Below are positions 14,819 to 30,661 of a DNA stretch of 64,000 bases, piece after piece. The DNA comes from Daucus carota subsp. sativus. Taxonomy: Eukaryota; Streptophyta; Magnoliopsida; Apiales; Apiaceae. The stretch covers positions 44,293,598 to 44,357,597 of the forward strand of contig NC_030385.2 in the NCBI RefSeq assembly GCF_001625215.2, read 5' to 3'. The notes below the pieces were generated by a model. That model made no database searches, had not been told where the DNA came from, and saw only the letters and a program-made list of their open reading frames with translations. The translations under genes and the position numbers were made by a program. Numbering within the stretch: the first letter of the stretch is position 1; each line of letters begins with the position of its first letter.

Positions 14819-16081
14819 CTAGTATGGCGGTGGTGGATAAGCACCGGGAGGTGGTGGATAAACTCCTGCAGGTTGTTGAAAGAGTCCTGGAAATGGATTG
14901 TTCTGAGGCGCAGATGCTTGTGGTGGCGCGAGTCCTGGAAATGGACTTGGTGGATACGGTGATGAAACTGCAAAAAAAAAAAATCACGACACTTTGTTAT
15001 AATTCGGTACTAAAAATTCACTAGACTAATTATACTTAAAATTTCTAGCAAGCAAGATTCATGTAAGTTTAAGTAATTAAGATCACTTTGAGACCTACTA
15101 AAAATAGAAGATTAATAAGATTAATTAATAGGGGTGTATTCAACTGGGATTTTAATGGATTATTGGTAAAGCGGAATGTGTTTGTGTTGTGATACCTGGT
15201 GGATAAGGAGTCGGGGCCTGAGCAGGGGGGTACGCTGAGTAGCCCTGAGCTGCAGGATTATAAGGTTGTTGCGGAGGATATGCAGATGACTGATCAGGGG
15301 GACGAGGGTAAGGCGTTGGAGGATACTGTGGTGCTGAGTTTGGAGGATATTGTGCAGCCGTGTTATTAGGGGGGTAAGGTGCTGCTGGATTAGGAGGATA
15401 AGGCACTGGCGCGTTAGGATTAGTGTGGTACGGTGCTGAATTAGGAGGATACTGTGCAGCTGCATTAGGGTCCTGATACGGTGCTGTGGGATTGGGAGGA
15501 CCGTATGGTGCTGCTGAGTTTGGAGGATACGAGGACGGATAAGCAGGATTAGGAGGAGGGGGGTTATTAGGCGCGTATAGTGATGCTGAATTTTGAGGAT
15601 ACGGGGATGGATAAGCAGGATTAGGAGGGTTATTAGGCGCGTATTGTGATGCAGGAGGCTGAGTCGTATAATGTGGAAACTGAGCTACTCCTGGATTATT
15701 CGAGGGAGGCATTGCAGCATAAGGTGTGGCTGCAGGCGCTGCAGCATAAGGCATAGATGCATTAGGCTGCTGGTACGGCTGTGCTGTAGGCGTTGGCGTG
15801 GTCGAATAAGTAGGATTCGCTTGGGTAGGAGGAGACGGATTTTGTGTCGTCGGGTAACCAGCCGGGGCAGGTGCATAAGGAGCCGAGGGTTTCACAGTCG
15901 AAAGCGCTGCATTCGGTGTTGCATAAGCCGATCCTGAACCACTAGACGAATCCGTCTTCTGTGAACCTGGCAAAAACCCGAAAAATTTAACAAAACATTT
16001 TATCGCATAACAATCACGAGTCAGGGACCGGGAAGACTAATTACCTTGATTAGCAGAAGCTGAAATTGGCGCTCCTACCAT
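14819..16081 (-). CDS. Pro/Tyr/Ala/Asn-rich low-complexity protein
   Basis: Three exons, 16081-16045, 15966-15196 and 14967-14819, with GT-AG borders and phases that join to 318 aa. The first exon encodes MVGAPISASANQ. In-frame TGA lies a short way upstream of this ATG, supporting the start. The rest is intrinsically disordered, with about a dozen degenerate units of the type YPPNSAAPY or APYPPNPA. The C-terminal part has two PFPGL motifs and ends GAYPPPPY. One NPF tripeptide, a possible EH-domain ligand, is present. No signal peptide, transmembrane segment or folded domain was found, so it is not a classic cell-wall extensin. I do not recognise the family. Long antisense frames are shadows of its biased composition. 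Confidence 0.8.
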
Positions 16082-17068
16082 GACTGGAATTGTTAGCTTG
16101 ATTAGTTGATAACTAGAAACTCATATATAGAACTTGCGATGAAGTTGACTTGTAAAAAAGTCGTCGTTCCAGGGCAATGACGCGGGGATCAAAATAATGT
16201 TACCAATTCAACACTTGGTTTAACATAAGATACTCACAACTTGGTCTGGTTGTCATGTGGAGTATAGTTGACTAATTAGAGTTTCCATTACAGAAGAGCA
16301 CCATACATTGCTATTATGTCTTCTTCTTAGTTGAATAACGCCTCAATTTTTTGGCTGTAGCATTGCCCTGTTTTTCTCCATCTCGTATTCTTTGTTTTTA
16401 TATTAAACATCTGAATAACCGGTATGGGTTGGTGGACGAGAATTTTATTAATATTTTAGTGAGCAAGAATCGAATTCACGATCTCAAACGATATAGGATG
16501 AGTATTTACCCCTAAGCTCATTGAACGAGTATCACGAATAAAAATTTTGACTACAATGATTGTCTTATAGATCAAAAGTCTGATGGATTCGCAATTTATT
16601 CTAGTTATAAACAAACTCAGACTGAACCAGCTCTCAGCGACTTAGGCTTGGTTGGTTCCGTTAATGACTTGAATTACTATGAATTTCATAATCGAATACA
16701 GCAGGCTGAGTTCACAGTTGCAATCTATTCAAGTTCTTTATATGTATAAGAAGCAGATGTTATATCAGTAATGTGATGCTAACCTTCATGCTTTAGCTGC
16801 TGAAAGAGCCAGTGAATTTGCTTGAACAATTTCCGCTTGAAATTGTTTGACAGATGAGCTGAAACAACTGAAAGAGTTAAAGAGGAGCATTTTGAACCAC
16901 TTCTTTTAACGACTGAAATATGACAACAATCTCCGAAGCCATTTCATAGTGCCATAATTCATGAACTCCTCGGTTCATTGAATCAGGTGCACTCGATTCT
17001 CAGATGTTGATAATGAATGATCGTATACTTTACACAATTTATCAGTTACCATGTTTTCATGCAAGAGC
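16082..17068. other. Upstream region of Pro-rich gene up to duplication copy B
   Basis: No gene seen. A degenerate SINE-like piece on the minus strand (about 16411-16540) has GTGAATTCGATTCTTGC, similar to a B box. If the 17-kb tandem model is right, this DNA should also lie immediately left of position 1. Confidence 0.5.
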
Positions 17069-17418
17069 ATAGAGGGGAACAAGTATTACGACGTAACTGA
17101 ACAATATAATGCTCTTTTTTCATTAAAATCAGAAAAACATAATGGTGAATGCCTTTCAATTTACATCAATATTGATATGGTACCCTGTCTTTTTTGAATT
17201 TCATCATGAAAGGAATATGGTTCTTATTCTACAGAATAATAATAGGACTAGAACATCGAAACTTGAAGTGCAATGCTAAAACAGGCAAGGCATTATTTAC
17301 AAATCTGCAGATGGTAGCAATCGAGCAATTGACAGTGTATCTGTCACGGTTGATCTAGAGACATTTGATCAAATTCAGTTTTCTTGCCAGTTGCAGCATC
17401 CAGCCATTTTCATCAGCT

Positions 17419-19963
<2,545 letters not shown>

Positions 19964-20916
19964 GGTTGTGTCTGGAGAGGAGATTGAGAAGATGGGAGCA
20001 GAGGAAGTGGTAAGAGGAGAGTGTTATCCTGTTCCTGTAGGAATGTAAGTACGTAGTTTATATAAGGCCTGTGGATAGGATGATCCAACTATATTGGATA
20101 GGTAGTCCATGTTTGACATAAATATTGAAAAAAAATTCATCCGATATAAATAAGATTCGAATTCCCGATATTCGAAAGAGAGACAGGAGAAATATTATTA
20201 AACAAAATCAATCAAAATCTTATTCTCCTACAAATTATTAAATACGAAAATTAATAAGAATAGATCCGAGATTGATCCTGCAAGACTAGACGAGGTCTAT
20301 TCGACGGGGTTGGAGTTAAGAATTTATTTTTAAACTTGTCTGAAACCCGTCATGAGCCTTAACGAGAGGTGTGATGTGGAGCTGAGTGATGACATCTAGA
20401 GCGTGAGTGATGTAATATAATATTAAACTTTTTTATTTTATATTATATACGTGTATTTAGTGATTTGTATTCGATCATCAACCATTTACATATATATCAG
20501 AAAATTATTAGAATCCACGAAAAATAGGAATCTATATGGTTTCAAGAATTAAGAATTTTTATACGGGTGGAAGGGATTGAAGGAGGTAACGAATTACTTA
20601 TACGAATAAGATTAAGAAGAAGAAAAAGTCGGTGGGGCCTGCTAGGGCTACAGCCATTATGTGAGTCTGTGAGATAGGTTGGAATGGGCGCAGATGCGGG
20701 TCAAAATTGAAGAATGGTAAGTATAATGTAGCAATACACTATGTATGTACTCTTGTTACTCAGAATATAAGTGTCCGAAATTGAGCCACCGGAACACTTC
20801 ACTCTAGATATTTTCACTATCGGTACAATTTGGGTTTGCTACATGGGCATTTTTGGCAAATGACCACGTAATACGCACCATTCTTTTTGAGAAAACAAAC
20901 AAAATAAAAAATGCTC
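19964..20916. other. Promoter and upstream DNA of protease copy B
   Basis: Identical to the copy A upstream region as far as I can read. It carries the TATA-like CTTATATAAA at 20057-20066 (minus strand). No other gene. Confidence 0.55.
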
Positions 20917-20924
20917 GATAACGA

Positions 20925-21151
20925 TAGGGATAGCAAAATAATCCGATCCGACAGATATCCGATCCGAAACCCGAATTTTTGGATATATCGAACCCGATTT
21001 TTTGGATTTGGATTTGGATTTGGATTTGATTTTTGTACCCGAAATTTTTTGGATTTGGATATGGATATGACCTCTACCGATCCGAAACTCGATCCGAAAC
21101 CCGAAACCCTATCCGAACCCGATCCGAACCCGAAACCCGGAAAAAAACCCG

Positions 21152-21197
<46 letters not shown>

Positions 21198-21692
21198 ATT
21201 TAATATGAATGTGTGTGTGTGTGTGTCTATATATATAACATATGTCATTTAATTTTTTTTTTATGAATGTAATTTAATAATCTCAATATCAATAGATTAG
21301 ATTAAAGGAATAAAAGATTCTATTTAAGACAAATACTTCATTAATAATATATTGTATAAAATATATTGTATATTGGTAATAATGAAAATTAATGTGGTTT
21401 AAGTTTATATTATTCTAATTTAAACAAATAGAATCCCATCCAATAATCCTAATTTTGAAAAAAAATACTTAATTATCATAGTTTAGACATGTTTATAATT
21501 TTTTATTTTTAAATATCTTGTAAGATATCTGGTTGAAACCCGAATCCGATCCGAAACCCGAAAAAACCCGACGGATTGGATTTGGATTTTACATTTTAAT
21601 ATCCAAACCCGAACCCGATCCGAACCGAAATATAACGGATTGGATATGGATTTCAAGAAACCCGACCCGATCCGACCCGATTGCCATCCCTA
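20925..21692. mobile_element. Non-autonomous hAT element (copy B)
   Basis: 768 bp, TAGGGATAGCAA to TTGCCATCCCTA, with the 8-bp target duplication GATAACGA at 20917-20924 and 21693-21700. Duplicate of 3857-4621. It holds all the differences I noticed between the two segments: one C/T change and two length changes in simple repeats. Confidence 0.92.
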
Positions 21693-21700
21693 GATAACGA

Positions 21701-24349
21701 TGAGTGACCTCAGCTCTATTTCAATCTGAATTTAAAAAAAAATCCAAAATAAGATTCACTGATTTTATAGACATTTCTGATGTAAATTTCTGATGTAAAT
21801 GAAATGACATTTAAAATAAAAGTGAATTAATTAATTGTTTTTGTTTTATCTAAAGGTGGTCAATTTTATGGGTTTTTGCTTCTCTGCATTGGATTGCGTA
21901 CTGAAAGGGGCCACGTCTGCGTTGTAAAATTGGCCTTGCAAATCTTTATGGAGTTGGAAACTAGATGGATATACACACTTTCTCTATCTTCGCTGGTTGG
22001 GATCATCACTAGAGTTTGGTATGTCGCTTTTTGTCTCGCGTCATCTAGCCAAAAAATCTATGTCGTTTAATAAGGAAAATATATACTCTTTCAATAAAAA
22101 AATATAAATATATGAAATAATAGTTTCTGAACTTCTTGTTATTCATAAATTATTATTAAGTTGTTTCCATCAATTTTCATTAGTGAAAAATCTCATTTTA
22201 GGAATCCTATAGGATAATAATATTACAACGACATTTGCTGGATGACAATTGACAAATATCGCTACTAGCCTACTACGTGTGAATCTCGCAATTAGAAGAA
22301 AGCAGTGATACATTTTTCTACGCTATCATGTGTGGAACTAAGCTCAGAAGCGTATACTGAGAAGTCACATAAACGAAATTATCGTAATTAATTTTTTGAT
22401 TTGAGACGCAAAATTGTACTCGATTTTGGACAATAAATTTATGGCAACGTTCTGATCATTCAACTTGATGGGCGTAGTCGGTTCATTAATGTGAGGTAGT
22501 TGTAACAAGACGCTGCTTCATGTGAAGAAGATTGGTTAGGTGAATTTGCGAATGATGTTTGGTGGAAAATTTATCACAAAAAATTTATATCATATTTCAT
22601 TCACGAACAAAGTACTATATCTTATATATATACACGAGGGGTGAGAAATTATTTTTATCTTTTGAAATAATAAGAAAATTTATTTTTATTGATTTAAACA
22701 AATTATAAACACAAATAAATATATGAAAATCTGGGAAATATTTCTAGAATAAACACAAAATATATTTTCATAGAATATATTTTTTAGAGTTCAAACAAAC
22801 ACACGAGATGACGAGAGTAAGAAAACATTTTCCAGAAATATATTTCTGATTAACAAACAAACGGAGCCTAAATATCGGGGGGAAATATACCACTGCACGT
22901 TGCCACATTCCACACATTTCACTTTATATTACAAATTGGGCTAAAACAAAATTGAAACTGCAGAAGCCTAAGTTCAAAAAAAAGGTCATCATACTGCATA
23001 TTTATATTATCGATTGAGCTAAAACAAAACTGAAACTGCAGAAGTCCAAGTTTGAATACTCTAGTTCAATAATTGGGCTTGTCTACGGTCCTGCGTAGGC
23101 TGATGACCCAACCCAAAACTTTCATTTGTGTCTGCACAAGAAGCATTTTGCATTTTGTTTAGGAGCGCTCGGCAAATAAATAAGGGTCCACTAGCCGGCA
23201 CGCCTACCCAACATCTCTTATACAATACAGTACTATATAATTTTGTATTTTTGTTATCATTACATTAATATCCGAAGATTAAAATTATAATATTTTTCTT
23301 ATATATTTCTTTTCTTAATTGGATGAGTAAAAAGTTTATCTATTATGAGTAAAAATAACATACATAATAGATAGTTTAGAAAAGCGGATGTTAAAAAAAA
23401 ATAATATGGACCATCTGATATATTGCCTATCATATATGTGGCATGACCATGACTCAACAAATAATATGGATGTAGATACATGTAAATTTGGATTGTATTT
23501 CTTAAAATATGACATTAAATTGAAAATAATAAATAATCCAACTTTTTATGATTAATTTTTGCTAGTCCTTCGATAAAAATATTATAATTTATTAGTACAA
23601 TATCAGTTATTATATTACTTTTTGTTTTAAAATATATAAACATTTTATTTGTTTTTGGGGATTTTCGTGAAAAGAACAAATCAATTTCCGGTTCGATTCA
23701 GAAATAAGTTCAATATCTGTTTAAAGATCGAAACAGAAAAATTGATAAATTAAAATTTGGATGATAAGTTTAAGATACTACATTATCATAACAGCAAAAT
23801 TTAAATTTAAATTCTGAACTGCAAAATCGCACTTATTTTTAGTGCACGGCAGACTTGCTCGTTGCTCCTATCACCTGACTTCTCAAACTTCCTACCACGA
23901 ATGGGTAAATTTTCGAACCGAGGCCATGTGATGTGAATTTCCGAACCTAGCACTCCAGTCCAGTCGGTCCTCTGTTTTCATCTTTAGATTTCCTAGATTT
24001 CATTCTGTTTCCTGAATTTGAAATGAACAAAACAACTCCTTTAACTTAATCATGACATTTACATATCCGTCAAAATATTTGACTTTTAAATAATAAATTA
24101 AGATATCAGTTCAATTCACTAATGTGACTAATGTGAAAGTCTTGTGATACAAAAAAGTTAAGGTACCAATTTGTTTTTGACAAAGAAAAACACCCATAAT
24201 TAGCCTTGTTTCTTTTTAATTTTCTAAATTATATAACTGATTTACTGATCAGATCACACAATAAGATTTGGTGATGGTTAGAAATAACAACTTATTTTTA
24301 AAGAATTACTTTTTTTTTGAAAAAAGTCCTTATTTTTATTAAATATCGA
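21701..24349. other. Gene-free AT-rich stretch, copy B
   Basis: Counterpart of 4630-7278, with the same imperfect 41-bp repeat at 22935-22975 and 23013-23053. No gene seen. Confidence 0.5.
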
Positions 24350-24596
24350 GGGGCCGTTTGGGTGAGCTTAAAATAAGTGCTTTTTGCTTAAAATAAAAAA
24401 ATGAAGTAGAAGTCAGAATCAAGTTAAGACTTATAAGTGATTAAACTGTTTGGCAAATAAGCAGAAGTCCTGAAACAAAAGCTAGTAATCCTAACTTTTT
24501 TTAAGTGCTTCTCTACTTTTTACACAAACGGTACAAATAAGTGCTTATAACTTATAAGCCGATAAGTTGGCTTATATATGCCAGCCAAACACCACC
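24350..24596. mobile_element. MITE of the GCCGTTTGG family (copy B)
   Basis: Duplicate of 7279-7525, with the same ends. Confidence 0.6.
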
Positions 24597-24725
24597 TGAA
24601 TATAAAACATTTTTTTGATATTCATATTCATATATATATTCAAAAAAATTAAGTTCTTAAATTAAGAAAAATAAATGGTCCCGAACAGTGCCTTAATAAT
24701 TTCGAGAGCAAGCTGTGTGTGTTGC

Positions 24726-25140
24726 CAGGGCGGACGCACGTGAAGTTAAGAGGGTGCCCAGGAACCCACTTGGCCTGGGCTTAAAGAATAACTTATAATA
24801 AATGTTGTTCTGGAACTCATTGAAATTTTAACAAGGAACCCATTTAATCACTTACCCAATTCGATATGAGTAAAAAAGTAAAGTACACATTCCAACATAA
24901 TTCAATCTGTCTCAAATTCTCAACTCACTGTCTCAGTCTCTACCTTCTCGATCTCCTCTGCGGCTCTGCCCAACTACCTTACTTCTTGATCATTGATGAA
25001 TCAATTTATTCCACAACTAGATTAATTTAAAAATATTTCTCCTGTTAATGTATTTTGTACTATTTACAATTAATTTACGTCGTTTTATTTTAACATTTAT
25101 ATTAGAAACCCACTATAATAAATTCCTGGGTCCGCCACTG
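24726..25140. mobile_element. Non-autonomous hAT element, CAGNGGCGGAC ends (copy B)
   Basis: Duplicate of 7655-8069, with target duplication TGTGTTGC on both sides. Confidence 0.88.
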
Positions 25141-26133
25141 TGTGTTGCAGTGTGGGTGCCTAATGTCGATACGAGGTTTTGACATACTGATCCAGCCATC
25201 CGGGACGTGCTAGTTTATATGGCAGCCGGTAGCCGGTAAACTACAGGTAGATGGGTCCCACAAACACACCTTCCTTCTTAAAAGCTGTTGCAAGGTCAAC
25301 TCCGCGGCCCATCACTAACCATTCATTTAAAGTAAACTTGACGTTACATTATTTTCTGTTTGACTTTCTGTCTGTTTGCTCCTCTCTTTCAACGTTACTT
25401 CTGCACCCGCTAATATTGTAAAATTATGATTTCCTGGAATATAAATTATAAAAAAATGTTTTAGTACAGATAATATATTTAGTATTGGTTCGTTATAGAG
25501 TTTGGACAAATAATTTTTTGTTTAAAGCAGAGGAGTGGATTAAAAGTGAAAAAGAAAAAATTAATAAAATATTTAAAAAAGTAATAGGAACTCTGATAGA
25601 AAAATTAACATTCTCAAAAATATTTTTACCTATTTACAAAAACGGGTTGAGGAAAACAAAAATAAAAAATAGAGCTTATACTTCTTCAATTCAAAACAAA
25701 CAAGCCCATACTTTGAAAATAAATATATATGGGGTATCTCTCACTTAAGAATTAAAGAAATATATTCTAATGATTCCTTTCTTATATTCAATAATTATAT
25801 TGAACGATTAGATTCAAATATCATTTATTTATTTGAAAATGTAGTAATTGAATCGTGAAATGTCCTTGTTCCTTACAATTATGCGCTCCGTTTATACTTT
25901 TTTCCATGAAAATCAAGAAAAAACAACACACATTTCAGTTATTGTAACTGATTAGCGAGCTACAAAAATTCAAGACGTTTGATTCAATTTAGCACAAACC
26001 TTAAAATTAAACAATTATACAATAATATTGTCAACGATGAACTGTTTACATTATTCACAGAATCACAGCTCACAATAATACCAAAAATTAAAAACAAAAT
26101 CAAAAATTTAAAACAAACTAGTAAAAAAGAGTT

Positions 26134-26139
26134 GGTCAA
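26134..26139 (-). promoter_or_regulatory. W-box in WRKY promoter
   Basis: TTGACC on the minus strand, inside GTTGGTCAACCAAC, about 180 bases upstream of the WRKY start codon. A second TTGACA core lies at about 26029-26034. W-boxes are WRKY binding sites, so self- or cross-regulation is plausible. Confidence 0.5.
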
Positions 26140-26192
26140 CCAACACGTTAAGAGAGTGACCGGTTCTGAATCTCTGATTCGTTGCACTCACA

Positions 26193-26200
26193 ATATATAA
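26193..26200 (+). promoter_or_regulatory. TATA box of WRKY gene
   Basis: ATATATAA lies 115 bases before the ATG at 26315, consistent with a leader of about 85 bases. Confidence 0.6.
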
Positions 26201-26314
26201 TCTTCACGCATTCCCAATAAACAGAACAAACCTCATTCATCCAACTTGACTCTCATCACACACATTTCTCTCTTTATAACAAACAATCTCGTATGCTCTT
26301 GTTTCATTTCGAAC

Positions 26315-27724
26315 ATGGCAGTTGAACTCATGACTAATAACGCGTACAAATTCGGTGCAAAACTCGAACACAACTCCGTGCAAGAAGCCGCCCTCGCAGG
26401 ACTCGAGAGCGTGGACAATCTCATCAGAATGATCTCCCGATCGCAACATTACTCAAATATATCTCAATCTTCTTCTTCATCGAATTCTCACGAAAATAAC
26501 GTGACGGATTATAGAGCTGTCACAGATATCGCTGTCAATAAGTTTAGAACATTTATTTCATTGCTCGATAAAACACGAACGGGGCACGCTCGGTTCCGCA
26601 GAGGGCCAGGAGTTCGGACTCTTGAGACGCAAGTAATTAAGCCGAAGAATGAGATTGTGGCGCCTGTTCAGCGTCAAGCGCTTAATAATCAGGCGGTGAA
26701 GAATGTTAGTTTTGAGAAAAAAGAACATGTTACTAGCACAATTAATTTTGGTTCTGTCGCGGCTGTTGTACCGTCGGGTACTAATTCATTTATGTCGTCG
26801 TTGACGGGAGATACCGATGGATCGGGGTTTCAGATCACGAATATGTCGTCGGGGAGCAGGCCGCCTGCTTCGACGTCGTCGTTTAAGCGGAAGTGTAGCT
26901 CTATGGATAATTCTGCAGCTAGGTGCTCGGGGTCTTCTGGGAGGTGCCATTGTCCTAAGAAAAGGTTAATTTGATGATACGATAGTTTTAAAATTATCAA
27001 ATTTTTGTTACTTATTTGATTGAATTAGGCTGATATAATTTGGTAAAATTGTTGTGTTGTTGAAATTGCAGTAGGAAATCAAAACTGAAGAAAGTGGTGA
27101 GAGTGCCGGCCATAAGTCTGAAGATGTCTGATATTCCTCCTGATGATTTTTCCTGGAGAAAGTATGGTCAAAAACCCATCAAAGGCTCTCCACACCCCCG
27201 GTATGACCATTTCCTAGTCCTGAGTCCTGTCGGTAAATGTGCTAATTTCGTATTAGTAAGACGGTGATTAATCACGACTAATCATTTATTAATCTCTGTT
27301 TTGTAGATCGTAGAATTCATTAAATCTGTTAGGCATTTAATTAATTATTAATTATTAATTATTCAATTAATCTTCAATCCCTTCAACTAGTCTGCAGTTA
27401 ATTATTGTTCCATCAATTAAGTCCGATTTCCCTGGTTGACAATACTGATTGACATCAATTTATCAAAATATGTTAAATCTTATAGTCCGTTCAAATGAAG
27501 TCTTCGTGTCCGAATTGAGTGACTTGAACATAAGATTAACGGAGATTATGTTAAAATGCAGAGGATATTACAAGTGCAGCAGTGTAAGAGGATGTCCGGC
27601 AAGAAAGCATGTAGAGAGGGCGCTGGATGATCCAGCAATGTTGGTAGTCACATACGAAGGAGAGCATAATCATTCTCAATCTCTTCATGACACACCAGCT
27701 TCTCTAGTTCTTGAATCATCTTAA
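26315..27724 (+). CDS. Group IId WRKY transcription factor
   Basis: Nuclear W-box-binding factor of 313 aa in three exons, 26315-26964, 27072-27200 and 27562-27724. The start is MAVELM, the usual group IId N-terminus; the open frame extends 23 codons upstream, but those residues are not family-like. Family features include the HARF calmodulin-binding motif (HARFRRGP, 91-98), a basic nuclear signal around residues 214-224, the WRKYGQK heptad at 245-251 and a zinc finger C265-X5-C271-X23-H295-X1-H297. The second intron sits after PHPR, the standard R-type position. The C-terminus is short (LVLESS). It resembles Arabidopsis WRKY11/17/7/15 types, which act in stress and defence. Both introns are short. 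Intron 2 has two TTGAC cores near 27435-27452. Confidence 0.96.
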
Positions 27725-28662
27725 TCACCACTTAACAACATCTTATTATCTAAGATGTCTGTAACTTTTAATCACCACCGTCCAATACGAGATTAGTGGA
27801 ACTGACAGGTCAACGCAAAAAGATGCTTTTGTAGATCATCTTATTTTCACAAGGGAAAAATCAAATAGAGAATATATTATTGTCTTGAGTATCCGTTAAA
27901 GTTGGGCCTGTAGATTTGTGGATTTGGTGGAACTGATTCATCATCATGATGCAAATTATCTAATTTTAATCATTTATTTTGCAAATAATCCCGGTTTTCA
28001 CATTTTAGCTTGTTTATGTTAGTATTAAATGTAATTTGTTTTGTACGCAAGAAAAACATTATTGGTATAGACTTCCGAGAAACTTTTTTCCCTTTTTGTT
28101 TAATTTTAAATTAAGAGTATTTTAACAATTTATCGACTACATTTTAATTTAATTAAAAAAATTCAATAAATCCAAAATTAGTCAGGTAGACTATTCTCTA
28201 AATAATTAAACAATGTATTAGTCTTGTAGACTTCCACCGATATTATTGGCCGACAAAGTGGTGAATAATTTATTATAAAAATTCCAAAAACAATGAAAAC
28301 GTAGTCAATGTGACCGACGGCCAAGTATATAAATTATGAAAGCAAGTCAAAACGGAAGGTAACGAAGAACTAGTCTAATCACATTGATAATTTTAAATGT
28401 AAAGAATCTTGCATCTTAAACGGCTGACGATTAAAATTAGTGTTAGGCAATGTTATTTAGTGATTACTTTTAGCGGGTGGAAGATGTATCCTGACTCCAC
28501 CGGCTTTATCTTTCAATTTAACTCTTACAGAACATATTTATTCGTCAGTTTCTTTAGTTAAGATTGGACATCTCTGTTTGTACTTTCTCTTTCAGATCGT
28601 CCGTATCTTGTGTAGTTGTGTTCGTGGGATTGGGAATCTGCCGAGCAGTGTGACGTTATCTA

Positions 28663-28874
28663 CTTCTCCCTATTCTTTAACAATAAAATTGAATTTAGTG
28701 TGTAATTTTATAATTTTTTTTATTAAAGTTTATTTGTCTGAATAAAAATGTAATTATTAAATTTATGTTAAAGAAAAATTCTTAAAATAAATTATTAAAT
28801 TATATTTGAAAGGAATATTAAAGCGCGTCCCGCATCTACGTCCTTCAATATATATAAATCAGGATTGGAGAGAG
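28663..28874. mobile_element. Degenerate Stowaway-like MITE
   Basis: The left end CTTCTCCCTATTC and right end GATTGGAGAGAG are weak inverted repeats, and TA dinucleotides flank both sides (28661-28662 and 28875-28876). The right interior resembles the element near 54038. Confidence 0.4.
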
Positions 28875-29727
28875 TATAAAATTGTTTAATTTGTTTTCAA
28901 TATTTGACGTAGAAACATAACAATTTCTAATTGAAAGTATTTCTTCAAAATAATGTTTTAATTCACTTATATCAAACATCAACTCACCAATATTTCATGA
29001 TTCATGTAATCAAAATTTTAATTTAATCTGATTTCTCCTTTTTTAAAAATATTTCTAACTTTCAAACCAGATTCAATTATTGAACGGCTAGTCAGCGGAG
29101 CAGCAAGTCAATAAGCACGTGTACTTGAAGAGTGGAACTTAAAATGCGAGGCAAAATTAACCTGTGGAACCACCTCTCTGACCTGATCGACTACTTGTCT
29201 AGTCCAATGGTAATGCTGTTTGACTTGCTAATATTTTTTTGCATAGTTTGTTCAGAAGACATAAAAGATGACCAGGGGAGTATAAAATAATAAGATTTAT
29301 TTTATTGTTTTAAAATAAATAATTTATTTTTAATAGATGTATATTTTTACTTTTCTAAAAAGTATAAAATACCAAAAACTATTAAAATCTTAATCACAAA
29401 CAATAACATAACTACGGTCTTAGTTACAAATAATAACATAAAAATTTATGACCAAATAAATTATCATATGAAAGAATAATGAAGGATATTAATATACATA
29501 CACGAACTTTTGGTCAAACACGTGAAATTTGACAAAAGTAAGTGGTCCATTTTGAAAACAACATGTGCAATACCAAGTCCAACCTTCATATTGTTATATC
29601 AATCGAGTCACTTTAGAGCCCATTGGGCTCCCTGATATGATTAATAAACCCATTCTCAAACTAGCATTTCTCCATTTTCCAATTCATACTTCTAAATTAC
29701 CCCAGCCTTGCCACAATAATTATTTAT

Positions 29728-29905
29728 TAGGGGTGATCGTGGTGCGGGCAGTGCGGTTTTTTCTTAAAATCGCAAATTAAACCGCGCATGTGGATTTATG
29801 AATATCTCAAACCGCAATTGCACCGTGAAATTTTAAAATCGCATAAACCATACCACGAAAATGCGATGCGGGGTGGTGCAGTTCACTGCGGTTTCCACAT
29901 GCGAT
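29728..29905 (+). mobile_element. hAT fragment with GCGGTTT-rich end
   Basis: Starts TAGGGGTGATCGTGGTGCGG, matching the ends of the full element at 60859-61565, and contains several AACCGCA/TGCGGTTT units. No matching right terminus was found, so it appears to be one end of a truncated copy. The 3' limit is approximate. Confidence 0.65.
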
Positions 29906-30116
29906 AAAAATAATTAATTATTTGACATATAATGAAAATTATTTTAAAAAAGTAAAAATATATATAGATTTCTAGAAATAAAGTCTTATTCCTGAAAATT
30001 TAATTTACCCAACCCCTCCTGTTATATTAGGATCCGATTGTTCATAAGCTTCCGTATGATATGATTGTTAAAATTGATGATATAAATAGCATGAACAAAA
30101 CAATTCCGTGGACTTA

Positions 30117-30406
30117 GAGCAAGTCCAACAGATGCCTTATTTAGTGTTCTAAGTCATAATATATGGCATTTGATGAAAAAGTTTGATCCAACAATGTTAT
30201 AGTGATGCTTTATATCACTCGGACAACCCATTCAAGCCCTATTTTTGAGGCACTTTCTCTCCTTACCCTATCCCATATTTTATAATAAATTCTTACCAAC
30301 ACTTTTTTTCTCTCTCTATTTGAAGTTAGTAGAATATGTCCTAAACTACTAGGACATAATTTTTTATATTACATTTAAGACTCCAACTAAGACACTGTTG
30401 GTGCTC
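30117..30406. mobile_element. Tourist/PIF-like MITE
   Basis: 290 bp. Ends GAGCAAGTCCAACAG and CTGTTGGTGCTC, with TTA on both sides (30114-30116 and 30407-30409), the preferred PIF/Harbinger target. Confidence 0.8.
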
Positions 30407-30427
30407 TTAATATCTTATTTGTTAATA

Positions 30428-30661
30428 CTCTCTCTGTTTTTTTAATATGTCACTTTTGACTTGGGCACGCACTTTTAGGTGGGTTGACCGACTAGTAAAA
30501 TTTATTATTTTTAATTGATTTTTTTTTTGTGAATTAAAATTTTGATTGTATATTTTTATTCAGAAAAAGAAAATTTTAAAAATAATATTTTCAACTATCC
30601 GGACAAAGCACTTAAAAGTGTGTGCCAAAAAATCAAACGTTATATTAAAAAACAGAGAGAG
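30428..30661. mobile_element. Stowaway MITE (Tc1/mariner)
   Basis: 234 bp. CTCTCTCTGTTTTTT and AAAAAACAGAGAGAG are inverted ends flanked by TA. Homology of the two arms continues inward through the CACTTTTA region. It lies only 21 bases from the preceding MITE. Confidence 0.85.

Larger units (their letters stand above)
27725..30113. other. Intergenic region 3' of WRKY
   Basis: AT-rich DNA with no gene. It holds the WRKY 3' flank, a degenerate Stowaway-like element (28663-28874) and a hAT fragment (29728-29905). Confidence 0.5.

Noticed and set aside
15671..15937. Arg/Cys-rich frame antisense to the Pro-rich gene
   Set aside because: Reverse shadow of Pro/Tyr/Ala codons.
26246..26314. Upstream in-frame ATG extending the WRKY protein by 23 residues
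   Set aside because: The extra residues are unlike the family. MAVELM at 26315 is the standard group IId start, and 26246 falls in the leader.
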